A stretch of 64,000 nt of DNA from Elioraea sp. (GTDB taxonomy: Bacteria; Pseudomonadota; Alphaproteobacteria; Acetobacterales; Acetobacteraceae): the NCBI RefSeq assembly GCF_022842375.1, contig NZ_JALHPR010000010.1, positions 62,001 to 126,000 on the forward strand, given 5' to 3'. Shown piece after piece: positions 1 to 9,977 of the stretch. The translations under genes were made by a program, and so were the position numbers. Within the stretch, counting starts at the first letter, position 1; each line of letters begins with the position of its first letter. The notes under the pieces are model-generated. The model was not told the origin of the DNA and made no database searches. It saw only the letters and a list, made by a program, of their open reading frames with translations.

Positions 1-2
1 GC

Positions 3-398
3 ATGCTGCGCCAGCCGGGCATCGGGCTCGACCACCACGCCCGTGCCTTCCTCGCCCTCGTCGTCGCCATGCGCCACGAGGCTGAGCCTGACCAGCCATG
101 GCTCTCGCCAGCCCGCGTGCTGCTTGATGTGGCAGCCGCGCAGCGGGCGGAACTGCTCGGCGCAGCACTTCGCCTCGCCTACACGCTCTCGGGTGGGTCG
201 GCTGGCCTGCTCGCGCTCACCGGGCTCCGGCGCGAGCATGAGCGCCTCGTGCTCCGCCTCTCCCAGGGCGGCGGCGTTTTCGCCGGCGACAGCGTGTGGC
301 GGCGCCTCGAGCGCCTGGCGGAACTGGCCGGCGGGGAGCCCGCAACCGAGATCGCGCCCCCCAAGGACCAGGCAATCGACGTCGACGCGGCCGATTGA
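3..398 (+). CDS. Ppx/GppA-family phosphatase, C-terminal fragment
   Basis: This is the last 131 residues of a protein whose start lies left of the window; the first ATG is probably internal. The segment with LLDVAAAQRAELLGAALRLA and YTLSGG matches, by recall, the C-terminal helical domain of exopolyphosphatase/guanosine pentaphosphatase proteins. Those enzymes hydrolyse polyphosphate or pppGpp in the cytoplasm. The catalytic actin-like domains are not in the window, so substrate and activity cannot be judged. The tail after about residue 115 is acidic and not conserved-looking. It could belong to another HD-like all-alpha domain, but the Ppx fit is good. Confidence 0.6.
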   Translation: MLRQPGIGLDHHARAFLALVVAMRHEAEPDQPWLSPARVLLDVAAAQRAELLGAALRLAYTLSGGSAGLLALTGLRREHERLVLRLSQGGGVFAGDSVWRRLERLAELAGGEPATEIAPPKDQAIDVDAAD

Positions 399-485
399 CC
401 GCGGCGCCGGCGTGGCCGATCACGTTTCGTGTCTTGCCGATGTCATGGTGGCGCATGGCAGGAATGCTCTGGTACTCTACGTCCC

Positions 486-1208
486 ATGGTTGCAACGCGC
501 CGTGCAGTCCTCTCCGCCATCCCCGCCCTCGCGGCGGCAAAGGCGGCCAGGGCAAGCGCAGAGCCCGTCGACGTGCTGCTCGTTCTCGCAGTCGACGTCA
601 GCCGTTCGATCGACGAGGACGAGGCCAAGCTGCAGCGCGAGGGCTATCGCAGCGCGATGACCGACCCGCGCGTGGTCTCGGCGATCAGGAGCGGCACGCT
701 CGGCGCCATCGCCGTCGTCTACATCGAGTGGGCGTCGGCCGACTACCAGCGCACCGTCATCCCCTGGACCAAGATCGACGGTGCCGCCTCGGCCAATCGC
801 TGGGGCGAGGCGCTGTCTGCGGCGCCACGCGTCTCGATGAACTGGACCTCCATCTTCGGCGCGATCGAGGCCTCGATGCGCGCGCTGGGCGAGGCACCGT
901 TCGAGGGCACTCGGCGGGTGATCGACATCTCGGCCGACGGGGTGAACAACTCCGGCGGCCCGGTGACGCTGATGCGCGACCTCGCCGTCGATGCCGGCAT
1001 CACGATCAACGGCCTGCCCATCCTGAACGACCGCTCACCCTTCGGCCGGCCGCAGAACATGTCGCTCGACACGTATTTCCAGGATTTCGTGATCGGCGGC
1101 CCAGGCGCCTTCATGATCGCGGCCGAGGATTTCAACGCCTTCCAGGGCGCCGTCCTGCGCAAGCTGATCCGCGAGATCTCGGCAACGCCCGGCCCCCGCT
1201 ACGGCTGA
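486..1208 (+). CDS. DUF1194 (von Willebrand A-like) exported protein
   Basis: A 240-residue protein. The start at 486 gives a clean export signal (two arginines, then an alanine-rich hydrophobic stretch to about residue 24); an upstream ATG at 429 would add a polar, cysteine-containing leader and is less likely. After the signal comes LVLAVDVSRSIDEDE (about residues 33-47), a D-x-S-x-S metal-site pattern as in VWA domains, and a second acidic strand DISADGVNNSGG. This is the DUF1194 family, common in alphaproteobacteria, with no established biochemical role. It is probably periplasmic and metal-binding. It stands alone, convergent with the efflux permease gene. Confidence 0.8.
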   Translation: MVATRRAVLSAIPALAAAKAARASAEPVDVLLVLAVDVSRSIDEDEAKLQREGYRSAMTDPRVVSAIRSGTLGAIAVVYIEWASADYQRTVIPWTKIDGAASANRWGEALSAAPRVSMNWTSIFGAIEASMRALGEAPFEGTRRVIDISADGVNNSGGPVTLMRDLAVDAGITINGLPILNDRSPFGRPQNMSLDTYFQDFVIGGPGAFMIAAEDFNAFQGAVLRKLIREISATPGPRYG

Positions 1209-1262
1209 GGGATCATTCTGGCGCCCTCAGGCGCCGGGATCGTTCTGGTGCCCTCAGGCGCC
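1209..1262. repeat. 27-bp tandem direct repeat, two copies
   Basis: Copies at 1209-1235 and 1236-1262 differ at two bases. Each contains an inverted repeat around CTCA (GGCGCC-CTCA-GGCGCC in the first copy). They start directly after the DUF1194 stop codon. A related CCCTCAAGCGCC stretch lies at about 1304-1315. The set looks like a REP-type palindromic intergenic element between two convergent genes. Confidence 0.75.
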
Positions 1263-1266
1263 GAGC

Positions 1267-1300
1267 GCCCGCTCCGCGGGCTTGGCTCGAAGTCTTTTTT
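1267..1300 (+). terminator. Stem-loop with delayed T run, possible terminator
   Basis: GCCCGC (1267-1272), loop TCC, GCGGGC (1276-1281), then thirteen bases and a run of six T (1295-1300). The T run is too far from the stem for a classical factor-independent terminator. Its place between convergent genes still suits a transcription stop. Confidence 0.35.
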
Positions 1301-1371
1301 CAGGCCCTCAAGCGCCGGGCGGCGGCGCGCAGTTCGCGCGCTTGGAAAAACGGGGACGGCAGCCGGTGGCG

Positions 1372-4300
1372 CTACTCCCCCGCGGCGTGGGCCGCCGGGG
1401 TGGACTTCTTGCCGAACCAGCCCTTGATGCGCTCGCGCTCGCGCTGGAAGAACACATAGAGCATCGGGATCACGAAGATGCCGATGAACGACGCGGCGAT
1501 CATCCCCGCGAACACGCCGATCGAGACGTTCCGCCGCGCGATCTCCGCCGCACCCTGGGCGGTCACGAGCGGGACGAGGCCGAGGATGAACGCGAACGAC
1601 GTCATCATCACGGGCCGGAAACGAAGCCGCGCGCCCTCGGTCGCGGCTTCCAGCAGCGGCATTCCCTTCTCGCGCAGCTCCTTCGCGAACTCCACGATCA
1701 GGATGCCGTTCTTGGCGGCCAGCGCGATCAGCACGACAATGCCGATCTGGGCGTACAGGTCGAGCGGCGCCTGCGCGATCCAGATGCCGATGAACGCGCC
1801 GAGCACGCCGACGGCCACCGAGAGCAGCACCGGCACCGGAATGGTCCAGCTCTCGTAGAGGCCGACGAGGAAGAGATAGGCAAACAGGATCGCCATCACG
1901 AGGATGCCGCCGATCTGCCCGGCCGCGCGCTTCTCCTGGAACGAGATGTCGGACCACTCGAAGCCATAGCCGGATGGCAGCGTCGCGCGCGCCACACCTT
2001 CCATCGCAGCCAGCGCCTGGCCGGACGAAACACCCTCGGCGCCGGCGCCAAGCACCGTCGCCGCGCGGTAGTTGTTGAACCGCGTGATCGACTGCGGCGC
2101 CTCCTCGATGCGCACCTCGGCGAGCGAGCGCATCGGCACCATCTCGCCATTCGCATTCCGCACGAAGATGCGGAGGATGTCATCGACCCCGCGCCTGTCA
2201 TCAGGCTCACCCTGCACGTTCACCTGCCAGGTGCGGCCGAACAGGTTCAGGTCGTTCACGTAGGACCCGCCGAGCATCGTCTGCAACGTGCCGAACACGT
2301 CGGAAATCGGCACGCCGAGCGCCTGCGCCTTATCACGGTCGATCTCGAGGAACACCGACGGCGTGGAGGCCGAGAAGGTGGAGAACACGCGGGTGAGGCT
2401 GTCATTCTGGTTGGCGGCGACCACGAGGCCGCGCATCGCCTGGGCAAGCTCCTTCGGCTCGCGCCCCTCGAGGTCCTGGAGCATGAAGGTGAAGCCGCCG
2501 CCTGTGCCGAGCCCGATGATCGGCGGCACGTTCAGCGCCTGCACCGCACCGTCGCGCAGGGCACGGAACTGGCCGCCCAGGTCGCGGATCACCGCCTGGG
2601 CGCCCAGCGCCGGATCGGTGCGTTCCTGGAACGGCTTCAGCAGCACGATCATGAACACCGTGTTGGACTGCGCCGCGCCATCGACGAAATTGTAGCCGAT
2701 GACGGAGGAGACGCTGGCCACCGCCGGGTGCGCGGCGAGGATCTTCTCGACTTCGGTCGAGAGCGCGGCCGAGCGGTTGACCGAGGCTGCATCGGGCAAC
2801 TGGGCCACGACGAAGATCGTCCCCTGGTCCTCCTCCGGCACGAAGCCGGTCGGCGTCACGCGCGCGATGCCGACGATGCCGGCCATGCAGACGCCGACGA
2901 CGACGAGCGAGACGGCGGACACGCGCACAAGACGCTTGACCACCGCGCCGTAGCCGTTCGCCACGCTGTCGATCCCGCGCATCATCGCCCCGATCGCTCT
3001 GCCGATCGGGCCCTTCCGCGGCCCATGGCTCGGGCGCAGGAACACCGAGGCGAGCGCAGGTGACAGGGTGAGCGCATTGATCGCCGACAGCACCATCGCG
3101 ACCGAGATCGTCACGGCGAACTGGCGGAACAGCTCGCCGGTGATGCCGGGGATGAAGGCGATCGGCACGAACACCGAGAGCAGCACGAGCGTGATCGCGA
3201 TGATCGGCGCGGTGATCTCGGCCATCGCCTTCTTCGTCGCCTCGGCCGGCGAAAGATGCGGCTCGGCGTGCATCACGCGTTCGACGTTCTCGACCACGAC
3301 GATCGCATCGTCGACGACGATGCCGATCGCCAGCACCATCGCCAGCAGCGAGACGGTGTTGGCCGAGTAGCCGATCAGCAGCAGGATCGCGAAGGTGCCG
3401 ATGAGGCTCACCGGCACCGCGATCGTCGGGATCAGCGTCGCGCGCAGGTTGCCGAGGAAGATGAACACCACGAGCACGACGAGGATGAACGCCTCGATCA
3501 GCGTCTTCTGCACCTCGTGGATGGTTTCGGTGACGAAGGTCGTCGCGTCGTAGGTCACCTCCCAGCGCAGCCCCTCGGGGAAGCGCTGGGCCATCTCGTC
3601 CATCGCGGCCTGCACCGCGCGCGCGGCGGTGACGGCATTGGCGCCGGGCGCCTGGTAGACCGCGAAGAGCTGGGCGGGCTTGCCCTGGAACCGCGTCTCG
3701 ACGTCGCTCATCCGCGCGCCGAGCTCGATCCGCGCGACGTCGGAGAGCCTGAGCACGGAGCCGTCGGGGTTGGCGCGGATGACGATCTGGCCGAACTGCT
3801 CGGGGCTCGAGAGCCGCCCCTGCGTGGTGATGGTGAGCTGGAGCTGCTGGTCGTCGCTGATCGGCCGCGCGCCGATGCGCCCGACCGGCGCCTGCACGTT
3901 CTGCGCGCGCACCGCCGCCTGCACGTCGCCGGGCGTGAGGCCGAGCTGCGCGATCCGGTTGGTGTCGAGCCAGACGCGCATCGAATAGTCGAGCGGGCCG
4001 AACAGCGTCACGTCACCCACGCCCTGGGTGCGCTTGATCCGGTCGAGAACGTTGATGGTGAGGTAGTTGGAGATGAAGAGGTTGTCGTACTTCCCCTCCG
4101 GATCGTACACGGCGATGACGTTGAGGAAGGCGGAGGACACCTTCTTCACCGTGACGCCGATGCGCTTGACCTCATCGGGCAGCGAGGCAAGTGCCACCTG
4201 AACGCGGTTGTTCACGTTCACCGTATTGATGTCTGGATCGGTGCCAAGCTCGAAGCTGACGGTGAGCGAATAGGTGCCGTCGGAGGCCGAGAGGCTCCGC

Positions 4301-4536
4301 ATGTAGATCATGTTGTCGACGCCGACGACCTGGCTCTCGATCACCTGGCCCACGGTCGTTTCGACGACGGATGCATTCGCGCCCGGATAGGTCGCCGTCA
4401 CCTTCACCTGTGGCGGCACGATCTCGGGATACTGCGCGACGGGAATCCCGGTGAGCGCGATCAACCCCGCGATGGTCGTGACGATGGCGATGACGATGGC
4501 AAGGCGGGGACGGTCGACGAAGACGGCGCTGATCAT
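1372..4536 (-). CDS. RND multidrug efflux permease (HAE1/AcrB family)
   Basis: A 1054-residue inner-membrane pump subunit, the usual length for AcrB/MexB-type proteins, which export drugs or hydrophobic compounds using the proton gradient. TM1 lies at about residues 10-30. The [17 protein letters not shown] segment carries the adjacent aspartates D409 and D410 that serve as proton-relay residues in the family. Two large periplasmic loops and duplicated membrane halves are present. It follows the adaptor gene by 6 bp on the same strand, so the two form one operon. No TolC-type outer-membrane gene and no TetR regulator sits beside them. Substrate cannot be told from sequence. Confidence 0.95.
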   Translation of the reverse strand: MISAVFVDRPRLAIVIAIVTTIAGLIALTGIPVAQYPEIVPPQVKVTATYPGANASVVETTVGQVIESQVVGVDNMIYMRSLSASDGTYSLTVSFELGTDPDINTVNVNNRVQVALASLPDEVKRIGVTVKKVSSAFLNVIAVYDPEGKYDNLFISNYLTINVLDRIKRTQGVGDVTLFGPLDYSMRVWLDTNRIAQLGLTPGDVQAAVRAQNVQAPVGRIGARPISDDQQLQLTITTQGRLSSPEQFGQIVIRANPDGSVLRLSDVARIELGARMSDVETRFQGKPAQLFAVYQAPGANAVTAARAVQAAMDEMAQRFPEGLRWEVTYDATTFVTETIHEVQKTLIEAFILVVLVVFIFLGNLRATLIPTIAVPVSLIGTFAILLLIGYSANTVSLLAMVLAIGIVVDDAIVVVENVERVMHAEPHLSPAEATKKAMAEITAPIIAITLVLLSVFVPIAFIPGITGELFRQFAVTISVAMVLSAINALTLSPALASVFLRPSHGPRKGPIGRAIGAMMRGIDSVANGYGAVVKRLVRVSAVSLVVVGVCMAGIVGIARVTPTGFVPEEDQGTIFVVAQLPDAASVNRSAALSTEVEKILAAHPAVASVSSVIGYNFVDGAAQSNTVFMIVLLKPFQERTDPALGAQAVIRDLGGQFRALRDGAVQALNVPPIIGLGTGGGFTFMLQDLEGREPKELAQAMRGLVVAANQNDSLTRVFSTFSASTPSVFLEIDRDKAQALGVPISDVFGTLQTMLGGSYVNDLNLFGRTWQVNVQGEPDDRRGVDDILRIFVRNANGEMVPMRSLAEVRIEEAPQSITRFNNYRAATVLGAGAEGVSSGQALAAMEGVARATLPSGYGFEWSDISFQEKRAAGQIGGILVMAILFAYLFLVGLYESWTIPVPVLLSVAVGVLGAFIGIWIAQAPLDLYAQIGIVVLIALAAKNGILIVEFAKELREKGMPLLEAATEGARLRFRPVMMTSFAFILGLVPLVTAQGAAEIARRNVSIGVFAGMIAASFIGIFVIPMLYVFFQRERERIKGWFGKKSTPAAHAAGE

Positions 4537-4542
4537 CTCCGC

Positions 4543-5688
4543 TCAGCCCGCCCGGCCGGTGGCCGCGTCCGCACGCGGCGCCTGCGGCACCGCCTGCACC
4601 GGCACGCCGGGGCGGATTCGCTGGATGCCGTCCACGACCAGCATGTCACCCGGCTTGAGCCCGTCCTCGACCGCGATCCTGTTGCCCTGCTGCTGGCCGG
4701 TGCGGATGCGGCGCACCGCTGCACGGCCCTGCTCGGCCACGAACACGAAGGCACCCTGCTGGTCGAGCATGATGGCCGCCTGGGGAATGACGATCTTCTT
4801 CTCCGGCTCGCGGCCCTCGACGCGCACCGACACGAACATGCCGTCGGTCAGCAGGCGCTGCGGATTGCCGACACGCGCGCGCACCGCCACCGTGTCGGTT
4901 CCCTGCCCGACCGTAACGTCGACGAAATCGATCTCGCCCACCTCGCCATAGACGGTGCCATCGGCGAAGGCGACGCGCACCGCCACCTGCGACCGCCGCG
5001 CAGCCTCGCCCTGGCCGTCGCCAATCTGCTGGCGCTTGAGGTCGAGCAGCAGGCGCTGGCTGACGGGGAAGGTCACGAACATCGGGTCCTGGCTGACGAG
5101 CAGCGCGAGCGTTCCCGACTGCGGCGTGACGACGTTGCCGACGGTGAACGCCGCACGGCCGATGCGCCCGGCGACGGGGGCGCGGATCAGCGTGTAGGCG
5201 AGGTTGATCTCCGCCTGCTCGAGCGCGGCGCGCGCCTCGAGCACCTTCGCGGCGGCCTCCGCCGCCTCGGCGCGGCGCTGGTCACGGGTCGCGACCGGAA
5301 TGTTGTTCGTGCGCACCAGCTCCTCGGCGCGGGCGAGCTGGACGTCGGCGTTCAGCTTCTGCGCCTCGGCCGAGGCAAGCGATGCCTTGGCGGCCGAGAC
5401 CGAGGCGACGAAAGGCTCGCGCTCGATCACGAAGAGCAGGTCGTCCTTCTTCACCTCCTGCCCGTCGCGGAACGCCTGCTGCTCGAGGAACCCGGTGACG
5501 CGCGCGACGAGGGCCACGCGGTCGACCGCCTCGATCCGCCCGATGAACGCGACGGCCTGCGTCACGTCCTCCTCCGTCACGGCAACGACGCCGACGGAGA
5601 CGGCAGGCGGCGCTGCCTGCTGCGCGACTGAGTGGAGCGGCACGGCAAGGAGCGCGATGATCGCTGTAGCGAGGCTGAACGTGCGCAT
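4543..5688 (-). CDS. RND efflux periplasmic adaptor (MFP/AcrA family)
   Basis: A 381-residue membrane-fusion protein joining the RND permease to an outer-membrane channel. I chose the ATG at 5688 because it gives a clean signal peptide ending near AQQ (about residue 24); an ATG 60 bp upstream adds a polar leader. The order is N-terminal barrel/lipoyl half (VGRIEAVDRVALVARVTGFL), a long coiled-coil hairpin (about residues 100-160), the second lipoyl half (LIRAPVAGRIGRA), then beta-barrel and membrane-proximal domains. No lipobox cysteine is visible, so it is soluble or loosely attached rather than a lipoprotein. It is the first gene of the efflux operon. Confidence 0.94.
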   Translation of the reverse strand: MRTFSLATAIIALLAVPLHSVAQQAAPPAVSVGVVAVTEEDVTQAVAFIGRIEAVDRVALVARVTGFLEQQAFRDGQEVKKDDLLFVIEREPFVASVSAAKASLASAEAQKLNADVQLARAEELVRTNNIPVATRDQRRAEAAEAAAKVLEARAALEQAEINLAYTLIRAPVAGRIGRAAFTVGNVVTPQSGTLALLVSQDPMFVTFPVSQRLLLDLKRQQIGDGQGEAARRSQVAVRVAFADGTVYGEVGEIDFVDVTVGQGTDTVAVRARVGNPQRLLTDGMFVSVRVEGREPEKKIVIPQAAIMLDQQGAFVFVAEQGRAAVRRIRTGQQQGNRIAVEDGLKPGDMLVVDGIQRIRPGVPVQAVPQAPRADAATGRAG

Positions 5689-5796
5689 GGCGGATTGGGC
5701 TCCTGGGGGATAGCGACCGTCGCAGAGACTAGACCAACGAGGCAGCATAGAATGGTGATTTTCGCAGGGGCGGCCTGTCGCCGTCCTTGCGCTGGA

Positions 5797-6531
5797 TCAA
5801 GCCGCGTCGGGGCGCCGGCGCAGCGTCCAGTAGCGCGGGCGCCGGCCCTCGCGCAGCGCCTTCGCCTCGTAGCGCGTCGGCGGCCAGCCATCGGGCCGCG
5901 CATCGGCGACATCCTCGATCGCGAACCAGGGCTGGTTCGCCAGCGTCTCCGCCACCCAGGCCTGGTAGGTCGGGTCGTCGGACGCGAGCCGCCATTCGGC
6001 GCCGGCTGCGAGGATGCGCGCCACCTCGCCGAGCGTGGCGGGGTGCACGAAGCGCCGCCGCGCATGCCGCGCCTTGGGCCACGGATCGGGGAACATCAGG
6101 TAGAGGCGCTCCAGGCCGCCATCGGGGAGGGCTGCGATCAGCGTCCGCGCATCGGCCGGCCAGAGGCGGAGGGTAGGCGGCACCGCTGCCGTCGCCTCCT
6201 CGTCCTCGGGAACCAGGCGGGTGAGGAGGCTGGCCAACCCGTTCTCGAACACCTCGGCCGCGATCAGCCCGACATCCGGGTTGGCGGCGGCGATGGCCTC
6301 GGCATGCTCCCCCCCGCCGAACCCCACCTCGAGCCACACCGCGCGCACCGGGGCAGCGAAGGCGGCCTTCGGCGTCGCGGCAAGCGCCAGCGGAAAGACC
6401 ATGCGCGGCAGCGTCTCGGCCAACAGCCGCTCCTGTCGCGGGCGGAGCGCATGGCCACGCCGGCGGCCGTAGAGCCGGGCCGCCGGGTCACGGTCGAGCT
6501 TCTTCGACCGGACCGGCGGTGCTTCCGTCAC
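5797..6531 (-). CDS. trmB: tRNA (guanine(46)-N7)-methyltransferase
   Basis: A 244-residue SAM-dependent enzyme that makes m7G46 in the variable loop of tRNAs. The SAM-binding motif appears as LEVGFGGGEHA and the family hallmark as MFPDPWPKARHARRRF, followed by the C-terminal YQAW-type segment. The length is typical. It begins 13 bp after metK on the same strand, so the SAM synthase and this SAM consumer are probably cotranscribed. The N-terminal KKLDRDPAARLYGRRRGHAL is the usual alphaproteobacterial TrmB leader. Confidence 0.95.
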   Translation of the reverse strand: MTEAPPVRSKKLDRDPAARLYGRRRGHALRPRQERLLAETLPRMVFPLALAATPKAAFAAPVRAVWLEVGFGGGEHAEAIAAANPDVGLIAAEVFENGLASLLTRLVPEDEEATAAVPPTLRLWPADARTLIAALPDGGLERLYLMFPDPWPKARHARRRFVHPATLGEVARILAAGAEWRLASDDPTYQAWVAETLANQPWFAIEDVADARPDGWPPTRYEAKALREGRRPRYWTLRRRPDAA

Positions 6532-6544
6532 GTCAGCGCCAGGA

Positions 6545-7732
6545 TCAACGACCGAAGGCGGCCTTCAGCGCGTGAACGAGGTCGGTCCTCTCCCAGGTGA
6601 AGGTGCCCTTCTCCTCGTCCGGCGTACGGCCGAAATGACCGTAGGCCGAGGTCGGCACATAGATCGGCCGGTTGAGGTGCAGGTGCTCGCGGATGCCACG
6701 CGGCGAGAGGTTCACCAGGTCCTGGACCACCTCGGCGAGCTTCACCTCGTCCACGTCATGGCCCGTGCCATGCAGGTCGAAATAGACCGACAGCGGCTTC
6801 GACACGCCAATCGCGTAGCTCACCTGGATTGTGCAGCGATCGGCCAGGCCAGCAGCGACCACGTTCTTGGCGAGGTAGCGGCAGGCATAGGCCGCCGAGC
6901 GGTCGACCTTCGTCGGGTCCTTGCCCGAGAAGGCACCGCCGCCATGCGGGGCAGCCCCGCCATAGGTGTCGACGATGATCTTGCGGCCGGTCAGCCCGGC
7001 GTCGCCGTCAGGCCCGCCGATCACGAACTTGCCGGTCGGGTTCACGTAGAACTCGTCCTCGGCGCACATCCAGCCCTTGGGCAGGCTGCTTTCGACGATC
7101 GGCCAGAGCAGGCGCTTGATCTCGGCCTGTTCCATCCCCTCGACATGCTGCGTCGAGAGAACGATCGAGGTCGCCGCCACCGGCTTGCCGTCGATGTAGC
7201 GGAGCGTCACCTGGCTCTTGGCGTCGGGCAGGAGGCCCGCGACGAGCTTGTCCTTGTTCCGCCGCATCTCGCTGATCCGGCGCAGCACGAGGTGGGCGTA
7301 GTAGAGCGGTGCCGGCATGAGTTCCGGCGTCTCGGTGCAGGCATAGCCGAACATGATGCCCTGGTCGCCGGCACCCTCGTCCTTGTTGCCGGCCGCATCC
7401 ACGCCCTGCGCGATGTCGGCCGACTGGGAGTGGAGGTGGCAGTCGATCACCGCGTTGCGCCAGGAGAAGCCGGCCTGGTCGTAGCCGATGTCGTGGATGG
7501 CAAGCCGTGTCAGGTGCGTGAGGTACTCGGCCGTCACGGTCTCGGGGCCGCGCACTTCGCCGGCCAGCACGACGCGGTTGGTCGTCACCAGCGTTTCGCA
7601 GGCGACCCGGCTGTACGGGTCGGCCGCGAGGAAGGCATCGAGCACCGTGTCGCTGATGCGGTCGGCGACCTTGTCGGGATGGCCTTCGGACACGGATTCG
7701 CTGGTGAACAGGTATTCGCCCGTCGCGCGCAT
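6545..7732 (-). CDS. metK: S-adenosylmethionine synthase
   Basis: A 395-residue cytoplasmic enzyme making SAM from methionine and ATP. Near the N-terminus is [14 protein letters not shown] (H18, D20, K21 in the ATP/metal site). The DQGIMFGYA motif and the glycine-rich [19 protein letters not shown] loop with the catalytic lysine follow. The protein is full length. The 184-bp leader on this strand is G+C-rich with short palindromes, but I could not convince myself of a SAM riboswitch there. trmB follows after 13 bp and dapB lies upstream on the same strand. Confidence 0.97.
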   Translation of the reverse strand: MRATGEYLFTSESVSEGHPDKVADRISDTVLDAFLAADPYSRVACETLVTTNRVVLAGEVRGPETVTAEYLTHLTRLAIHDIGYDQAGFSWRNAVIDCHLHSQSADIAQGVDAAGNKDEGAGDQGIMFGYACTETPELMPAPLYYAHLVLRRISEMRRNKDKLVAGLLPDAKSQVTLRYIDGKPVAATSIVLSTQHVEGMEQAEIKRLLWPIVESSLPKGWMCAEDEFYVNPTGKFVIGGPDGDAGLTGRKIIVDTYGGAAPHGGGAFSGKDPTKVDRSAAYACRYLAKNVVAAGLADRCTIQVSYAIGVSKPLSVYFDLHGTGHDVDEVKLAEVVQDLVNLSPRGIREHLHLNRPIYVPTSAYGHFGRTPDEEKGTFTWERTDLVHALKAAFGR

Positions 7733-7916
7733 GGCGTGCTTCGTCCTCTTGTCGCAGGGGATGGTTCAGAGCGGCCGGGGCCCCCGGAAAAGCCGGCCAT
7801 GGAAAGGGTCGGCGGGGGACATCGCAAGGAACCGTGGCCGGGTCAAGGCAGGGCAGGTCAGCGCGGTGCGGGGATATGCGCTCCGCTGGCCACGCCGGGG
7901 GCCCCCAAGGCCCTGC

Positions 7917-8726
7917 TCACCGCGCCATGCCGAGAACGTCGAGCATGCCATGCAGGCCCGGCGGCCGGCCCGCCGCCCAGAGCGCCGCCCGCACCGCGCC
8001 CTCGGCGTAGATGCGCCGGTCGAAGCTGCGATGGCCGATCGTGATGTGCTCGACCCCGCCGGCGAAGATCACGCTGTGCTCGCCCACCACCTGGCCGCCG
8101 CGCAGCGTGGCGAAGCCGATCGCGCCATCCGCCCGCCGCCCGGTATGGCCATGCCGGCCGCTCTCCATGACCGCCTCGAGGTCGACACCACGGCCGGCTG
8201 CCGCCTCGCGGCCGAGCGCGATTGCCGTGCCCGAGGGGGCATCGACCTTCTGGCGGTGGTGCATCTCGACGATCTCGATGTCGTAGTCGGGCCCGAGTGC
8301 CGCGGCCGCCTGGCGGACCAGGCCGAGCATGACGTTCACGGCGGGCGCGAAGTTCGCCGCGTAGACGATGGGGATGCTGCGCGCGGCATCGGCCACCGCC
8401 TCCTCCTCCGCACGCGAGAGGCCCGATGTGCCGAGCACCAGCGCCTTGCCGGCCGCCACCGCCGCCGCGAGATGGGGCGCGAGTGCCGCGGGGCTCGTGA
8501 AGTCGATCACCACGTCGGCACGGCCCAGGAGCGTCGCCGGATCATCGGTCGCTGGCATGCCGAGGGGTTCGAGGCCGGAAAGGCGGCCGACATCCTGGCC
8601 ATAGAGAGGGCTCTCGCGCTTGACCGTGCCGCCGGCGAGCGCAGCACCCGTCGCGCGCCCGATCTCGGCCACCAGCAGCCGCCCCATCCGCCCACCAACG
8701 CCAAGCACGCCGATCCGTGTGGCCAT
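7917..8726 (-). CDS. dapB: 4-hydroxy-tetrahydrodipicolinate reductase
   Basis: A 269-residue enzyme of the diaminopimelate/lysine pathway that reduces 4-hydroxy-tetrahydrodipicolinate with NAD(P)H. The Rossmann loop is GVGGRMGRLL (about residues 9-18). The signature HHRQKVDAPSGTA holds H156, H157 and K160, the expected catalytic and substrate-binding residues. The start at 8726 is set by the family N-terminus (MATRIGVLGV) and by a purine-rich GGGAGGGAGGGG stretch just upstream. The frame stays open much further upstream, but that part is a shadow of the aminotransferase gene on the other strand. Confidence 0.95.
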   Translation of the reverse strand: MATRIGVLGVGGRMGRLLVAEIGRATGAALAGGTVKRESPLYGQDVGRLSGLEPLGMPATDDPATLLGRADVVIDFTSPAALAPHLAAAVAAGKALVLGTSGLSRAEEEAVADAARSIPIVYAANFAPAVNVMLGLVRQAAAALGPDYDIEIVEMHHRQKVDAPSGTAIALGREAAAGRGVDLEAVMESGRHGHTGRRADGAIGFATLRGGQVVGEHSVIFAGGVEHITIGHRSFDRRIYAEGAVRAALWAAGRPPGLHGMLDVLGMAR

Positions 8727-8840
8727 CCGCACCCCTCCCTCCCGAACGGAAGCCACGGTGCTTGCAAGGGCGGGACGGGTCAATGCGGCCTTGCGCGCGC
8801 CACCAGCCGGCGCGACGCTGCACCAGGAGGACGAGATCCC

Positions 8841-9749
8841 ATGACGATCCACCAGCCCGGGCCCGTGGCCATGTCGCGCGGCACAGCCTTCGTCGAGGGC
8901 GAGTTCGTTCCGCTCGCCGAGGCAACGGTGCCGATGCTCGACCGTGGGTTCCTGCGCTCCGACGCGACCTATGACGTCGTGCATGTCTGGCAGGGGCGGT
9001 ACTTCCGCCTCGACGATCATCTCGACAGGTTCGAACGCTCCGCCGGGGCCTTGCGCATGACGCTGCCGCTCGCGCGCGAGGAGATCGTCGCCGCGCTGAC
9101 CGGCTGCGTGCAGCGGAGCGGGCTCGCCGATGCCTATGTGCAGATGACGCTGACGCGCGGCGTGCCGCCGCCCGGCACGCGCGACCCGCGGCTCTGCCAG
9201 AACCGGTTCAGCGCCTTCGCCCAGCCCTTCGTGTGGATCGCCAACGCCGCACAGCGCGAGCAGGGCCTTGCGATGATCGTGTCGGAAACGCAGCGGATTC
9301 CGCCGGAGGCGGTGGACCCGCGCATCAAGAACTTCCACTGGCTCGATTTCACCCGCAGCATCTACGAGGCGGCCGATGCCGGGGCCGACGTGGCGATCCT
9401 GCCCGACCGGGACGGCAACGTGACGGAGGGGGCCGGCTTCAACATCTTCGCCCGCTTCGGCCGCACCCTCGTCACCCCCGATCGCGGCGTGTTCGAGGGC
9501 ATCACCAGGCTCTCGATGATCGAGCTGGCACCCGAGCTTCAGCTCGCGGTGGCCGAGCGTGCGCTGCCGGCCGACGAGTTGCGCCGGGCCGACGAGGTGT
9601 TCATCACGAGCACGGCAGGCGGGGTGATGCCGGTGACGCGCCTCGACGGGGCGGTGCTGGGTGACGGCGCACCGGGCCCCGTGACTCGCGCGCTGCATGA
9701 CCTGTACTGGCAGCGCCACGCCGAGGGCTGGCACGCGACACCCGTGTAG
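8841..9749 (+). CDS. Fold-type IV PLP aminotransferase, (R)-amine transaminase-like
   Basis: A 302-residue class IV aminotransferase with AGGAGG at 8825-8830 as its ribosome site. K163 in IKNFHWLDF should carry PLP, and E196 in VTEGAGFN is the expected conserved glutamate. The family covers branched-chain and D-amino-acid aminotransferases and aminodeoxychorismate lyases. Several stretches (TYDVVHVWQGRYFRLDDH, VDPRIKNFHW, GITRLSMIELA, APGPVTRALHDLYW) agree, from memory, better with Arthrobacter-type (R)-selective amine transaminases than with IlvE or Dat. It is divergent from dapB and its natural substrate is unknown. Confidence 0.8.
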   Translation: MTIHQPGPVAMSRGTAFVEGEFVPLAEATVPMLDRGFLRSDATYDVVHVWQGRYFRLDDHLDRFERSAGALRMTLPLAREEIVAALTGCVQRSGLADAYVQMTLTRGVPPPGTRDPRLCQNRFSAFAQPFVWIANAAQREQGLAMIVSETQRIPPEAVDPRIKNFHWLDFTRSIYEAADAGADVAILPDRDGNVTEGAGFNIFARFGRTLVTPDRGVFEGITRLSMIELAPELQLAVAERALPADELRRADEVFITSTAGGVMPVTRLDGAVLGDGAPGPVTRALHDLYWQRHAEGWHATPV

Positions 9750-9785
9750 CCGACTGGCAGCGGACGCTGTTAAGACCCGGTCCGC

Positions 9786-9874
9786 GCGGGCGTGGCGGAA
9801 CTGGTAGACGCAACGGACTTAAAATCCGTAGCCGGGAAACCGGCGTGTCGGTTCGACTCCGACCGCCCGCACCA
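9786..9874 (+). tRNA. tRNA-Leu (UAA anticodon)
   Basis: The acceptor arms GCGGGCG (9786-9792) and CGCCCGC pair, and CCA is encoded at 9872-9874. The anticodon stem is ACGGA/TCCGT around loop CTTAAAA, giving anticodon TAA. A long variable arm (GCCGGG-AAA-CCGGC) marks a class II tRNA, and the T loop GTTCGACTC is standard. It reads leucine codon UUA/UUG. An A+T-rich gene lies directly downstream. Confidence 0.95.
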
Positions 9875-9977
9875 GCCGGATGATCTGGTTCACGTAGGCT
9901 AAGGCATTACACGCAAGGTGGGGCGACGGATGCCGGGTCTGCCGTTATCGGTCTGCCTAGAGGGATCGGGGCAATAT

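Noticed and set aside
1282-5631. Very long open frames on the plus strand (593 and 791 residues) opposite the efflux genes
   Set aside because: They lie wholly antisense to clear RND genes, are Arg/His/Asp-rich without family features, and are a usual effect of 70% G+C codon use.
7733-7916. Possible SAM-binding riboswitch upstream of metK
   Set aside because: The leader has short palindromes and a stretch faintly like a SAM/SAH-type core, but I could not draw the required pairing; a covariance-model search would decide.
7766-7951. 61-residue minus-strand ORF between metK and dapB
   Set aside because: It overlaps the end of dapB, has no ribosome site and no resemblance to a known protein.
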